This document shows positions 47,933-56,520 of a DNA stretch of 64,000 nt, piece by piece. The translations under genes were made by a program, and so were the position numbers. The first letter of the stretch is position 1, and each line of letters starts with the position of its first letter. Source of the DNA: JBBROS01 sp963792675 (GTDB lineage Bacteria; Pseudomonadota; Alphaproteobacteria; Acetobacterales; Acetobacteraceae); NCBI GenBank assembly GCA_963792675.1, contig CAWBWT010000002.1:1612001-1676000 (forward strand), in the 5' to 3' direction. Below the pieces are notes generated by a model. The model worked only from the letters and a program-made list of their open reading frames with translations. It searched no databases and was not told where the DNA came from.

Positions 47933-48514
47933 CTAACCGCCTGACTTGAGCTGGAAGTCCGCCAGCGCCATGCCCTGCGCGTGCTGCCGCCCGCCCTCGA
48001 AGCCGTGCCGGCAGCCGTTGACGATCTGCTCGAGGCTGAACAGCGCCACCAGCAGGCCGCAGACCGGGATGGGCCAGTAGAGGTAGGCGATCGGCGTCAT
48101 CGACGGCATCCGGAAGCTGTTGAAGCCGCTCAGGAAGTTCTGCCAGCCGAACACCGTCATGCCGACCCCGACCAGCAGCACGACGCCGCGATTGAACACC
48201 TCCGCCGCGGTCCGCCACCTGCCGCGCATGGCGTCCGCCATCGCCGATAGGCACAGATGGTCGTTGCGACGGACCGCGACGGCGGTGCCGAGGAAGATGC
48301 CGTAGGTGAAGAAGGCGCTCGTCACCTCCTGCAGCCACAGCCAGGGATGGCCGATCTCCCGCGTGACGACGTCGGCCAATACCGAGGTGCAGAACGACGC
48401 CAGGCACACGCCGCACAGTACCATCAGCACGCGCTCGAGCCCGTCGAGCGCCGGCCATTTCAGGTGGCGGTCGGTGGACTGGACGACCTCGAACGGCGCC
48501 GACCCGGACTCCAC
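47933..48514 (-). CDS. dctQ: TRAP transporter small permease (DctQ)
   Basis: 193 residues, four predicted transmembrane helices: VLMVLCGVCLASFCTSVLAD, EVTSAFFTYGIFLGTAVAVR, VFNRGVVLLVGVGMTVFGWQ and AYLYWPIPVCGLLVALFSLE. The HPWLWLQEVTSAFF region corresponds to the conserved W/E motif of DctQ. Forms the permease complex with DctM and is 3 bases from dctP. Confidence 0.9.
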   Translation of the reverse strand: MESGSAPFEVVQSTDRHLKWPALDGLERVLMVLCGVCLASFCTSVLADVVTREIGHPWLWLQEVTSAFFTYGIFLGTAVAVRRNDHLCLSAMADAMRGRWRTAAEVFNRGVVLLVGVGMTVFGWQNFLSGFNSFRMPSMTPIAYLYWPIPVCGLLVALFSLEQIVNGCRHGFEGGRQHAQGMALADFQLKSGG

Positions 48515-48517
48515 GCC

Positions 48518-49510
48518 TTATTGGTCCGCGCGCACTAGGCCGAGGATCTTGACCGCGTTCGGCCCCAGCGCCGCCGCCTGCTCGTCCTGGAACGGCGTGG
48601 CGATCTTGACGAAGCCGGACGTGTCGACGTCGGTGACGAACTTCACCCCGAGCTTTGTCAGCTTGGCCTGGCTCTCATGCTCGAGCCCCAGCGCCTTGGC
48701 CGGCTGCTGCTTCGAGACGACGTCGGCCGCGTCCGTCACCCACTTCTTCTGCTCGTCCGTGAGGCCCGACCACACCTTGTCCGACACCCACAACACCGAG
48801 TTGTTCGCCTCGTGCGCGGTCAGCGACATGACCGGCGCCGTTTCGTAGTGCTTGTTGGCCTGGTAGACGTTGATGCCGTTCTCCGCCATGTCCACGACGC
48901 CCGTTTGCAGGCTGGTGTAGACGCTGCCGAACGGCATGTGCACGGTCTGGGCGCCATAGGCCGGGAAGATCGCATCCTCCGTCGCGGTCGCCTGCACCCG
49001 GACTTTCAGGCCCTTGATGTCCTCGACGCGGTGGATCTCTTTCTTGCCGTAGAGGTAGCGCAGCCCGAGCGTCGCCAGGCCCAGCATGTGCACGCCGGTC
49101 ACCTTTTCGTCGAACATCGCCTTCATTGCCGCGATCACGGCCGGGTCGGCGAGCGACTTCGTCAGGTGCTGTTCGGACTTGAACAGGTAATGCAGGCTCA
49201 TGACGCCCGATTCCGGGGCGAGCGTCGCGGCATTGGCCGTGCTGGTGATGAGGAAGTCGATGTCGCCGGTGCGGATCTTTTGCAGCGCCTGCGGCTCCTG
49301 GCCGAGCTGCGCGCCGGGGAACTGATCGATCAGCATCGTTCCCTTGCTGCTTTTCGCCAGGCTTTCGGCGAACAAGTCGCCGGCGACGCCGAACCCGGTG
49401 CTCTTGGGCTGGTCGTAGCCGAAGCTGTAATGCTTGACTTGCGCCATCGCCGGCGCCGCCACGACCGACAGCGCACCGGCCACGAGGGCCAGGATTGATC
49501 CGAACCGCAT
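48518..49510 (-). CDS. dctP: TRAP transporter solute-binding protein (DctP)
   Basis: 330 residues with a signal peptide ending VVAAPAMAQ. The DctP fold has FGYDQPKSTGFGVAGDLFAE, DQFPGAQLGQEPQALQKIRT, GLKVRVQATATEDAIFPAYG with the carboxylate-binding Arg, and MAENGINVYQANKHYE. The QATATE segment with the conserved Arg indicates an organic-acid ligand. It is first gene of the minus-strand dctP-dctQ-dctM transcript. Confidence 0.92.
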   Translation of the reverse strand: MRFGSILALVAGALSVVAAPAMAQVKHYSFGYDQPKSTGFGVAGDLFAESLAKSSKGTMLIDQFPGAQLGQEPQALQKIRTGDIDFLITSTANAATLAPESGVMSLHYLFKSEQHLTKSLADPAVIAAMKAMFDEKVTGVHMLGLATLGLRYLYGKKEIHRVEDIKGLKVRVQATATEDAIFPAYGAQTVHMPFGSVYTSLQTGVVDMAENGINVYQANKHYETAPVMSLTAHEANNSVLWVSDKVWSGLTDEQKKWVTDAADVVSKQQPAKALGLEHESQAKLTKLGVKFVTDVDTSGFVKIATPFQDEQAAALGPNAVKILGLVRADQ

Positions 49511-49655
49511 TACGTCCCCCCATGCCGCCCCTAATCCGGCGGGGGCCGGTCGGTCGGTCTGATGCACCAGAGTAACAACGCTGCCCGACGGCGTCTACAA
49601 CGCTGCCGGTGGTGCCTACATTGACTCGCCCGCGCCGGGGAGTGCAGGAAACGGC

Positions 49656-50714
49656 ATGGATGCCGAGACGCACGACGAAGCCCGCCTGCGCACCTTCGCA
49701 GGGACGTTGCTGCAGCGGGCCGGATTGGAGGCCGACCGCGCCGGCGTGGTCGCAGCGACCTTGGTCGAGGGCGATCTGCTCGGCCATACCACGCATGGCT
49801 TGGCGCAGTTGCCGGGCTATTTGGGCGCATTGACCGACGGCTCGATGCGGGCCGAGGGCGAGCCGGAGCTCGTGTCCGACCGCGGCGGCACGCTGCTGCT
49901 CGACGGGCGGCGCCTGCCGGGGCCGTTTCTGGTGCACCATGCGATCGGCCTGGCGCTCGAGCGGGTGCCGGCGCATGGCACCGTCACCGTGGTGATCCGC
50001 CGCAGCCACCACATCGCTTGCCTCGCCGCCTATCTCGAGCGGGTCACCGCGACCGGTCGCATGATCCTGCTGATGAGTTCGGACCCGAGCGTCGCGAGCG
50101 TGGCGCCGCATGGCGGCACCCGTGCCTTCATCACCCCCAACCCGATCGCCGCGGGCATCCCGACGCCGGGCCGGCCGATCCTGATGGATGTCAGCACGTC
50201 CACCACCACCAACGGTCTCACGGGACGGCTGCGGAGCGAGGGCCGCCGGCTGGACCATCCTTGGGTGCTCGACGCCGACGGGCAGCCCACCGATGACCCG
50301 GCGGCGCTGTTCACCGATCCGCCGGGCACCATCTTGCCGCTCGGCGGCCTCGACAGCGGGCACAAGGGGTTTGCCCTCGGGCTGCTCATCGAGGCGCTAA
50401 CCGCGGCGCTGGGCGGGTTCGGCCGCGCCGATCCCTCCGAGGGCTGGGGAGCGGCCGTTTACCTGCAAGTGATCGACCCGGCGGCGTTCGGTGGCCTCGA
50501 CGCCTTCCTGCGCCAGACCGGCTGGCTTGAAAGTGCGGTGGCCGGCAACCCGCCGCGTCCGGGCGCCTCGCCGGCCCGGCTGCCGGGCGCTCGCGGGCTC
50601 GAATTGCGCGACCGCATGCGGGCTGGCGGCGTGCAGCTTTATCCCGGCATCCTCGACGCCTTGAACGGCTGGGCCGACCGGCTCGGCACGGCCCGGTTCG
50701 GGGCCGCGGTCTAG
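49656..50714 (+). CDS. Ldh family (malate/lactate/ureidoglycolate type) dehydrogenase
   Basis: 352 residues of the NAD(P)-dependent Ldh2/MDH2 superfamily (AllD, ComC, DpkA relatives). GDLLGHTTHGLAQLPGYLGA, VVIRRSHHIACLAAYLERVT, GTRAFITPNPIAAGIPTPG and LDSGHKGFALGLLIEALTAA are its blocks. Divergent from the TRAP/tarD operon, and probably acts on a 2-hydroxy acid taken up by that transporter. The exact substrate is unknown. Confidence 0.88.
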   Translation: MDAETHDEARLRTFAGTLLQRAGLEADRAGVVAATLVEGDLLGHTTHGLAQLPGYLGALTDGSMRAEGEPELVSDRGGTLLLDGRRLPGPFLVHHAIGLALERVPAHGTVTVVIRRSHHIACLAAYLERVTATGRMILLMSSDPSVASVAPHGGTRAFITPNPIAAGIPTPGRPILMDVSTSTTTNGLTGRLRSEGRRLDHPWVLDADGQPTDDPAALFTDPPGTILPLGGLDSGHKGFALGLLIEALTAALGGFGRADPSEGWGAAVYLQVIDPAAFGGLDAFLRQTGWLESAVAGNPPRPGASPARLPGARGLELRDRMRAGGVQLYPGILDALNGWADRLGTARFGAAV

Positions 50715-50775
50715 ACCCGGCTTAAGGATTGAACCGGTCCGCCGTCGCGGCGTTGTCATCATCGGAGGCCGTTCA

Positions 50776-51175
50776 ATGACCGAGACGATCCACCTGGCAC
50801 CGCACGATCCGATGCCTGACGGCCCCGGCCGTGCTGTCGTCGTGCTGCGCCGGTTCGAGGAAGATGATCCGGACCGTGCGACGGTCGAGATCATCCTGAC
50901 CGGCAAGCCCGAGCAAATCACGCATCCGCGCCGCCCCGACGGCAGCCCCATGCCGCTCGACGAGGCCATCGCCGCCGCGGGCCGGGTGGCCCGCGCAGGA
51001 AGGATTGTCGCGCGTCTACGTGCTCGACCGGATGAGTGGCGGCCGCGAGCACGAGATCCTGAGCCATGGCGGCGATCACTCCGTCGACATGGACGGGCTG
51101 TCCGATACCGATGAGGAGGACGGTGTACGCGGGTCAGACATGCGCGACAGGGCGCACCCGACCTCGGACGCCTAA
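50776..51175 (+). CDS. Small hypothetical protein, one frameshift
   Basis: The open frame from the ATG at 50776 changes near 50991-51000. Removing one base there joins MTETIHLAPHDPMPDGPGRA and LDEAIAAAGRVAR to EGLSRVYVLDRMSGGREHEI and SHGGDHSVDMDGLSDTDEED, a coherent hydrophilic 132-residue protein ending RAHPTSDA at 51175. It is acidic near the C-terminus with no signal peptide. Family not recognised. It precedes the inositol-YcaO cluster on the same strand, but a 200-base gap separates them. Confidence 0.6.
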
Positions 51176-51373
51176 TGTTCATCGCATCAAAGCCGCATTC
51201 GAGCCACATACCGGCAGTATCTCCAGGGTGTGAGCGATGGGTCTGTTGATTGCGCTCACGGCCTCGTTAGAGGCCGGTTACGGGTTACTTCCTGCGACTT
51301 CACCCCTACGTCTGCGAACCCTCACTTTGGCGGCGCTATCCTGGCGTGGCCTTGAACGGAAAGAGATCGATTG
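51176..51373 (+). promoter_or_regulatory. Putative leader/promoter region of the inositol-YcaO cluster
   Basis: This 198-base gap contains a perfect inverted repeat at 51260-51275 (GGCCTC, GTTA, GAGGCC), followed by a repeated GGTTAC (51276 and 51283). GGAAAGAG lies about 11 bases before the ino1 start. I see no convincing sigma-70 -35/-10 pair, so the promoter class is undecided. The repeat could be an operator or the end of the preceding transcript. Confidence 0.45.
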
Positions 51374-52582
51374 ATGCCTGATTCCGGGTTGGACGCCGCG
51401 CTGACGGGGCGACGCGTTGGTGTGATGGTCGTCGGCATGGGCGGGGCAGTTGCCACGACAGCCGCGGCCGGCATTGAGATGCTTCGCGCCGGCTCCAACG
51501 ACATGGCGGGCCTGCCGCTCGCGGGAACCTCGGCGCCGGGGATTGCGGCTTATCGCAACCTGCACTTCGCGGGCTGGGATCTGCATGGCGAAAACCTCGA
51601 AAGCGCCGTCCGCGAGCACCGCGTGCTCGACCGCGAGCAGGCCGAGCTCGTCGGCCCGGCGCTGGCCGGCATGAAGCCCTGGCCTGCGGTCGGCAGCCTC
51701 GATTTCTGCAAGAACGTCGATGGCGGCAATAAGGTCGTCGCCAACAGCCACCGCGAGGCGGTGGACAAGATCCGCGAGAACATTCGCGCCTATCGCGAAA
51801 GCTCGGGCATCGACAACTTGGTCATGGTCAACCTTGCCTCTGTCGAGCGTTGGCCGGACAAGAATGCCGGTGCGCTCAAGACGGTCGAAGGCTTCGAGCG
51901 TGGCCTCGACGGCAGCGACCCGGCCATCAGCCCGGCGATGCTGTATGCCTACGCCGCCATCGCCGAGGGCGTGCCGTACGGCAACTTCACCCCGAGCCTG
52001 GCCGCCGACGTGCCGGCACTGACCAAGATGGCCGAGCGCGAGAACGTCCCGGTGGCCGGCAAGGACGGCAAGACCGGCCAGACCTTCATCAAGACAGTGC
52101 TGGCCCCGGCCTTCCGCTCCCGCTCGCTCTATGTCGAGGGCTGGTTCAGCACCAACATCCTCGGCAACCGCGACGGCCTGGCGCTGGACAATCCCGACAG
52201 CCTCAAGAGCAAGCTCAACACCAAGGGCTCGGTGCTGGACGACATCCTCGGTTATCCGGTCGAGGACCACATCGTCGACATCCGCTACTACAAGCCGCGC
52301 GGCGACAACAAGGAAGCGTGGGACAACATCGACCTGGTCGGCTTCCTCGGCCAGAAGATGCAGATCAAGGTGAACTTCCTTTGCCGCGACAGCATCCTGG
52401 CCGCGCCGCTGGTGATCGAGATCGCCCGCGTGCTCGACCTGGCGCGGCAGCGCGGCAAGGGCGGCATCCAGGAGCAGCTCGGCCTGTTCTTCAAGGCGCC
52501 GATGACACCGGCCGGCAAGCGCGAGGAGCACAGCTTCCCGGTGCAGGAGCGCGCCCTGCTCGACTGGCTCGCGGCCGCCTGA
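51374..52582 (+). CDS. ino1: Inositol-3-phosphate synthase (myo-inositol-1-phosphate synthase)
   Basis: 402 residues. Converts glucose 6-phosphate to inositol 3-phosphate using NAD. The Rossmann N-terminus has VGVMVVGMGGAVATTAAAGI. The family core shows VNLASVERWPDKNAGALK, the substrate loop VAGKDGKTGQTFIKTVLAP, YVEGWFSTNILGNRDGLAL, and the catalytic YYKPRGDNKEAWDNIDLVGF followed by KVNFLCRDSILAAPLVIEI. It is rare in alphaproteobacteria and its presence at the head of the cluster implies that inositol phosphate is the entry substrate. The start ATG at 51374 has a plausible ribosome site. Confidence 0.95.
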   Translation: MPDSGLDAALTGRRVGVMVVGMGGAVATTAAAGIEMLRAGSNDMAGLPLAGTSAPGIAAYRNLHFAGWDLHGENLESAVREHRVLDREQAELVGPALAGMKPWPAVGSLDFCKNVDGGNKVVANSHREAVDKIRENIRAYRESSGIDNLVMVNLASVERWPDKNAGALKTVEGFERGLDGSDPAISPAMLYAYAAIAEGVPYGNFTPSLAADVPALTKMAERENVPVAGKDGKTGQTFIKTVLAPAFRSRSLYVEGWFSTNILGNRDGLALDNPDSLKSKLNTKGSVLDDILGYPVEDHIVDIRYYKPRGDNKEAWDNIDLVGFLGQKMQIKVNFLCRDSILAAPLVIEIARVLDLARQRGKGGIQEQLGLFFKAPMTPAGKREEHSFPVQERALLDWLAAA

Positions 52583-52585
52583 ACC

Positions 52586-53515
52586 ATGCTCGATGCGGTG
52601 CCGCCGGGTGACGGTCTGGCCGGCGCCGCCGGGTTGGCGGCGATGGTGCCGTTGGCGGCCGAACTCTGCGACCTGAAACGGGTCCGGGACGCCAGCAGCC
52701 CCGACAGCCTTGCGTCGCGCGCGTTCCGGCGGGCCTGGGGCGCAATGCTGGCCGGTCAGGAGGCCGAGTTCGTGGCGCGGGTCGCGACCGCGGACGCGGT
52801 CGCGGCCGCGCGGCTGGGCGGGATCGACGCAGCCGTGCTGGACACATGCGGACTGTCACGTGCGGACGCCGTGGCGGTGCTGGGCCGAAGCTTCGACGAG
52901 GTTGCCGGGCCGATCGAGCCCGCATTGGCCGCGGTGCTGCGATCCGGTTTGGGTGAACCGCTCCGCGATGGCCCGGCGCCCGCCTTTGCCGAGGCGCTGA
53001 TCCGTCAGCCGCGGGCCGGCGCAACCTGTCCCGGCAAGCCGCGGATCATGCTCGAGCCGCCTGAGGGCCACGGTGACCACTGCTTCGTCGTTGCCGTGCT
53101 GGCCTATGCCCTGGCCCCGCGCTTCGCGGCCGATCCGGCGGCGGCGTTCCTGGCCGGCATGGCGCATCACCTGCATAACGCCGTGCTGCCCGACAGCGGC
53201 TTCGCCGGCGAGATGCTGCTGGGCGAGCATCTGACGCCGATTCTGCGTCGCTTGTTCGACCGCGAGCTCGCGACCTTGCCGGTCGCCCTCCGCGCCCGGA
53301 CCGAGGCGGCGCTGGCGGACATTCAGGACGCGTCAACGCCGGTGGGCCAAGCTTTCCATGCGGCGGACGTAATCGACCGTGTATTGCAGATGCGCCATTA
53401 CGACGACGTCGCCCGGTTCACGGTGGATCAGGCCCTGGACGACATGGACCTCGTTCATGCCGGGCCGACGCAGGCGTTTCATCAGGCGGTGCTGCGGGCG
53501 GCCGGGCTGCCGTGA
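52586..53515 (+). CDS. HD-superfamily-like protein, candidate phosphohydrolase
   Basis: 309 residues. The C-terminal 160 residues resemble an HD-domain metal site. GHGDHCFVVAVLAYAL (His 162 and 165), AFLAGMAHHLHNAVLPDSG near residues 188-205 in place of the usual HD pair, and FHAADVIDRVLQMRH with a distal Asp are visible. The N-terminal half is alpha-helical and unrecognised. In this cluster it could remove phosphate from an inositol-containing intermediate, the step missing from a mycothiol-like scheme. Starts 3 bases after ino1 and overlaps the methyltransferase by 4 bases. Confidence 0.7.
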   Translation: MLDAVPPGDGLAGAAGLAAMVPLAAELCDLKRVRDASSPDSLASRAFRRAWGAMLAGQEAEFVARVATADAVAAARLGGIDAAVLDTCGLSRADAVAVLGRSFDEVAGPIEPALAAVLRSGLGEPLRDGPAPAFAEALIRQPRAGATCPGKPRIMLEPPEGHGDHCFVVAVLAYALAPRFAADPAAAFLAGMAHHLHNAVLPDSGFAGEMLLGEHLTPILRRLFDRELATLPVALRARTEAALADIQDASTPVGQAFHAADVIDRVLQMRHYDDVARFTVDQALDDMDLVHAGPTQAFHQAVLRAAGLP

Positions 53516-54669
53516 CGGACGCCGCCGACCTGCGCAGCCCGGCCTCGGGCCGGCCGCTGCACGCCGACACGGAACACTCCCTGTCCGACGGGCGCGAGCG
53601 CTGGCCGGTGGTGGAGGGCATCCCGTTCCTGCGCCGCGACCGGCGGGAGTTGGCCGAGGCGGCTTTGGCGGCGCTGGACGGCGGGTCGGCCCTGGATGCA
53701 ACGGTGCTGCTGCTCGCTGACCAGGACAACTGGGCCCGCACCCCGCCGCCCGCCGAGGCCGCCCGCCGCGAGGTGGTGCGGTACGCCAACGCGCTGACGT
53801 TCCGGGCGGCGATGGATTTGCTGGCATTCGGCCCGGTCGCCACCTACTTCGCGCACCGCTGGTCCGACCCCACCTTCATGTCCGGCCTGGCCTTGGCCGA
53901 GGCGCATGCCGCCCGCGGCAGCATCTTCGAATTGGCCTGCGGCGCCGGGCACTTCCTGCGCGAATTCGCCCGCTTGTCCACCGGCACCGGCGATGCCGCC
54001 GGCCCTGTCACCGGGGCCGACATCGTGTTTGCGAAGCTGTGGCTCGCCCGCCGGTTCGTCGCGCCGTCCGCCCGGCTGCTATGCTTCGACGCCGCCGATC
54101 CGTGGCCGTTCGCCGACCGCGTCTTCGACACCGTATTCTGCCACGACGCCTTCTACTTCCTGCCTGAAAAGCCGCATGTCGCGGCCGAGATGCGCCGGGT
54201 TTCCGGCGGCCCGGTGCTGGTCGGGCACGCGCATAACGCATTGGTGGACAATCTGTCCGCCGGCAGCCCGTTGTCGCCGGCCGACTATGCCGCGCTGTTC
54301 GGCACGCCGCTGCTATATGACGACCGCGAGCTGACCGCGGCGGCGGTCGAGCAACGGGCGCCGCGCCCGGCTGCCGCCGAGGCGCTCGGGACGGCTCCGG
54401 CGATCGCGTTGGCGGCCGGGGCGGGGCAGCCGCGGGCAGTGTCCGGCGCCCTCGCGATGCCGCCGCCGGGCCAGGAATTGCGGCGCAACCCGCTTTACCA
54501 CGGCGGCGCGATCCGCTGGCCGTCGCCGCGCTACGAGGCGGAATATGCCGGGCTGGCCACCTATCCGGGCGAGCCGACCGGCCCGGAGACCGCGGTCGCC
54601 GGCGCCGACCCGGCCATCGATGCGTTGGCCCGGCGTCGCGTCCTGCTGGACTTGCCCGACCGATGGTGA
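53512..54669 (+). CDS. SAM-dependent methyltransferase-like protein with Trm112-like N-terminus
   Basis: 385 residues with a GTG start. Residues 1-50 resemble a Trm112-like module (LRSPASGRPLHADTEHSLSD, WPVVEGIPFLRRD) but its Cys residues are absent. The central domain is a class I methyltransferase with SIFELACGAGHFLREFARL (motif I) and CFDAADPWPFADRVFDTVFC. HDAFYFLPEKPHVAAEM follows, as in UbiE/Methyltransf_11 proteins. The last 120 residues are of unknown type. Methylation of a sugar or inositol hydroxyl is possible, but the target is not deducible. The stop overlaps the next start by 7 bases. Confidence 0.75.
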   Translation: MTDAADLRSPASGRPLHADTEHSLSDGRERWPVVEGIPFLRRDRRELAEAALAALDGGSALDATVLLLADQDNWARTPPPAEAARREVVRYANALTFRAAMDLLAFGPVATYFAHRWSDPTFMSGLALAEAHAARGSIFELACGAGHFLREFARLSTGTGDAAGPVTGADIVFAKLWLARRFVAPSARLLCFDAADPWPFADRVFDTVFCHDAFYFLPEKPHVAAEMRRVSGGPVLVGHAHNALVDNLSAGSPLSPADYAALFGTPLLYDDRELTAAAVEQRAPRPAAAEALGTAPAIALAAGAGQPRAVSGALAMPPPGQELRRNPLYHGGAIRWPSPRYEAEYAGLATYPGEPTGPETAVAGADPAIDALARRRVLLDLPDRW

Positions 54670-55700
54670 AGTGGGGCATCGCCGGCTGCGGCTGGGTCGC
54701 CCGCGATTATGTGGGGCCCGCGATCCAGGCCAGCGCCAACGGCACCCTCGCAGCCGTGTTCGACCCCGACCCGGTGTCGCGCCACCGTGCTGCCGAGCTG
54801 CTGCAGGTGCCGACGCACCATGATCTGGACGCCTTCCTCGCCACCCCCGGGCTCGGCGCGGTCTACGTCGCCGCTCCGAACCACGCCCATCGCGGGCTGG
54901 TCGAGGCCGCGGCGGCCGCCGGCATGCCGGTGCTGTGCGAGAAGCCGATGGCCACCAGCATGGAGGACGCGCAGGCGATGGTGGAGGCCTGCGCGCGGGC
55001 CGGGGTGCGCTATGCGACGGCCTTCGACCAGCGCTTCCACGCGGCGCACCGGACCTTGGCCGGGCTGGTGGCCGAGGGTCGGCTCGGCATGGTGACCGCC
55101 ATCCGTATCGTTTATGCCTGCTGGTTGCCGGCCGACTGGGCCGGCGACAACTGGCGCATCGATCCCCGCCGCGCCGGCGGCGGCGCATTGTTCGATCTGG
55201 CGCCGCACGGTCTCGATCTCAGCGCCTACTTGTTGAACGAGCCGCTGGTCGAGGTCGCCGCGATGGGGCAAGCGCGTATCCACAAGTATCAGGTCGAGGA
55301 CGGCGCGATGCTGATGGCGCGCAGCCGGTCCGGGACGATGGTGCAGATGCATGTCGCCTATAACTGCCCGGAAACGCTGCCGCGGCGGCGGCTCGAGGTG
55401 GTCGGCACCGCCGGCCAGGCGATCGCCCGCGACACGATGGGCCAGACACCCGGCGGCACGCTCGAGTTCATCGACGCGGCCACCGGTGTCTCGTCGCCGG
55501 TGACGGTGCCGGATGCCGAGCGCTCGCCGTTCCTGAACCAGGTCGAGGCCTTCGCCGACGCCATCGCCGGCAACGGCGTCTTCCCGTTCCCGCCCGAGGC
55601 CGACCTTGCGACCATGGCGCTGCTGCTGCAGGCGCAGGGCCAGATCAAGGCGACGGCCAGCCCGAAACCGTCAACCATTCCGACAGGTCATGCCGCTTAG
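54663..55700 (+). CDS. Gfo/Idh/MocA family oxidoreductase
   Basis: 345 residues. N-terminal NAD(P)-binding domain with WGIAGCGWVARDYVGPAI, VYVAAPNHAHRGLVEAAAA and the catalytic-site GMPVLCEKPMATSMEDAQ. C-terminal domain has AFDQRFHAAHRTLAGLVA, GGALFDLAPHGLDLSAYLL (the conserved G-x-x-x-D-x-x-x-H) and a beta-sheet end. The family includes inositol dehydrogenase and other sugar alcohol oxidoreductases. In this setting an inositol or amino sugar ring carbon is a likely substrate. It overlaps the metallohydrolase gene by 11 bases. Confidence 0.9.
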   Translation: MVKWGIAGCGWVARDYVGPAIQASANGTLAAVFDPDPVSRHRAAELLQVPTHHDLDAFLATPGLGAVYVAAPNHAHRGLVEAAAAAGMPVLCEKPMATSMEDAQAMVEACARAGVRYATAFDQRFHAAHRTLAGLVAEGRLGMVTAIRIVYACWLPADWAGDNWRIDPRRAGGGALFDLAPHGLDLSAYLLNEPLVEVAAMGQARIHKYQVEDGAMLMARSRSGTMVQMHVAYNCPETLPRRRLEVVGTAGQAIARDTMGQTPGGTLEFIDAATGVSSPVTVPDAERSPFLNQVEAFADAIAGNGVFPFPPEADLATMALLLQAQGQIKATASPKPSTIPTGHAA

Positions 55701-56520
55701 CCCCTATTCCTGCACCAATTGCGGTCATTGGCAGCGCTACTTTGCGGTGCCGCCGGACTGCCCGATCTGCTCGGATGTGCGCAACGACCTGCCGGACGAC
55801 GGCTGGGAGTTCCTGACCCCGGAGCAGGTGCTGCCGAAGCTCGAGCATCATTGGCGTGAAGTCATGCCGGGCCTGTGGGAGTTCTGGTCGACGCCGCGCT
55901 ATGGCCTCGACGGCCATGGCTGGCTGTTGTGCTATCCGGACGGCAACGTCGCCTTCGAGGCGGCGCCGCTCTACTCCGAGGCAGCTCTGCAGAAGATCGA
56001 AACGCTGGGCGGCATCCGCTGGCTCGGTTCGAGCCATCCGCACGGCTATGGCGCGCTGTATCAGTTGCAGGACAGGTTCAAGCCCGACCTGCTGATCCAG
56101 CGCGAGGACCTGCAATGGACCAAGGCGTTCCGGGTGACGATCCCCTACGACGAGGTCTACGAGATCCGCCCCGGCCTCACGCTCCACCATACCGGCGGCC
56201 ATTACGAGGGACACTCGGTGCTGTACGACGCCGAGCGCCGGGCGGTGTTCTGCGGCGACGCGCTCAAGATCGACTTCGACAGCGCGGGCGTGGCGCAGCG
56301 CATCAGCTGCCACAAGGCCTATCACAAGCAGATCCCGCTCAGCCGCGGCGAGGCGCAGCGCTATCGCCGCATTTTCGAGACGCTGGACTTCACCTCCGCC
56401 TTCACCCCGTTCGAGTTCGCCACCGACCTCGACACGCGTGCGGCGCTCAAGCTGCTCGACGAGGTGATCGAGGGGCCGCCGCATACCCGCCCCATTCCGA
56501 TCCTACGAAGCCATCCATGA
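55690..56520 (+). CDS. Zinc-ribbon metallo-beta-lactamase-like hydrolase
   Basis: 276 residues. The N-terminus has two CxxC motifs, YSCTNCGHWQRYFAVPPDCP and CPICSD, a rubredoxin-like zinc or iron ribbon. The rest resembles the MBL fold: VAFEAAPLYSEAALQKIETL, GSSHPHGYGALYQLQ in the usual HxHxDH place (HPHGYGA, so partly degenerate), TLHHTGGHYEGHSVLYD, VFCGDALKIDFDS, and a distal His in CHKAYHKQ. The metal site may be incomplete. A flavodiiron-like or hydrolase function is possible. It overlaps YcaO by 4 bases. Confidence 0.78.
   Translation: MPLSPYSCTNCGHWQRYFAVPPDCPICSDVRNDLPDDGWEFLTPEQVLPKLEHHWREVMPGLWEFWSTPRYGLDGHGWLLCYPDGNVAFEAAPLYSEAALQKIETLGGIRWLGSSHPHGYGALYQLQDRFKPDLLIQREDLQWTKAFRVTIPYDEVYEIRPGLTLHHTGGHYEGHSVLYDAERRAVFCGDALKIDFDSAGVAQRISCHKAYHKQIPLSRGEAQRYRRIFETLDFTSAFTPFEFATDLDTRAALKLLDEVIEGPPHTRPIPILRSHP

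Noticed and set aside
50776..51175. Precursor peptide for the YcaO protein
   Set aside because: It is 132 residues, acidic, with no leader-core layout or Cys/Ser/Thr-rich core, and is separated from the operon by 198 bases.
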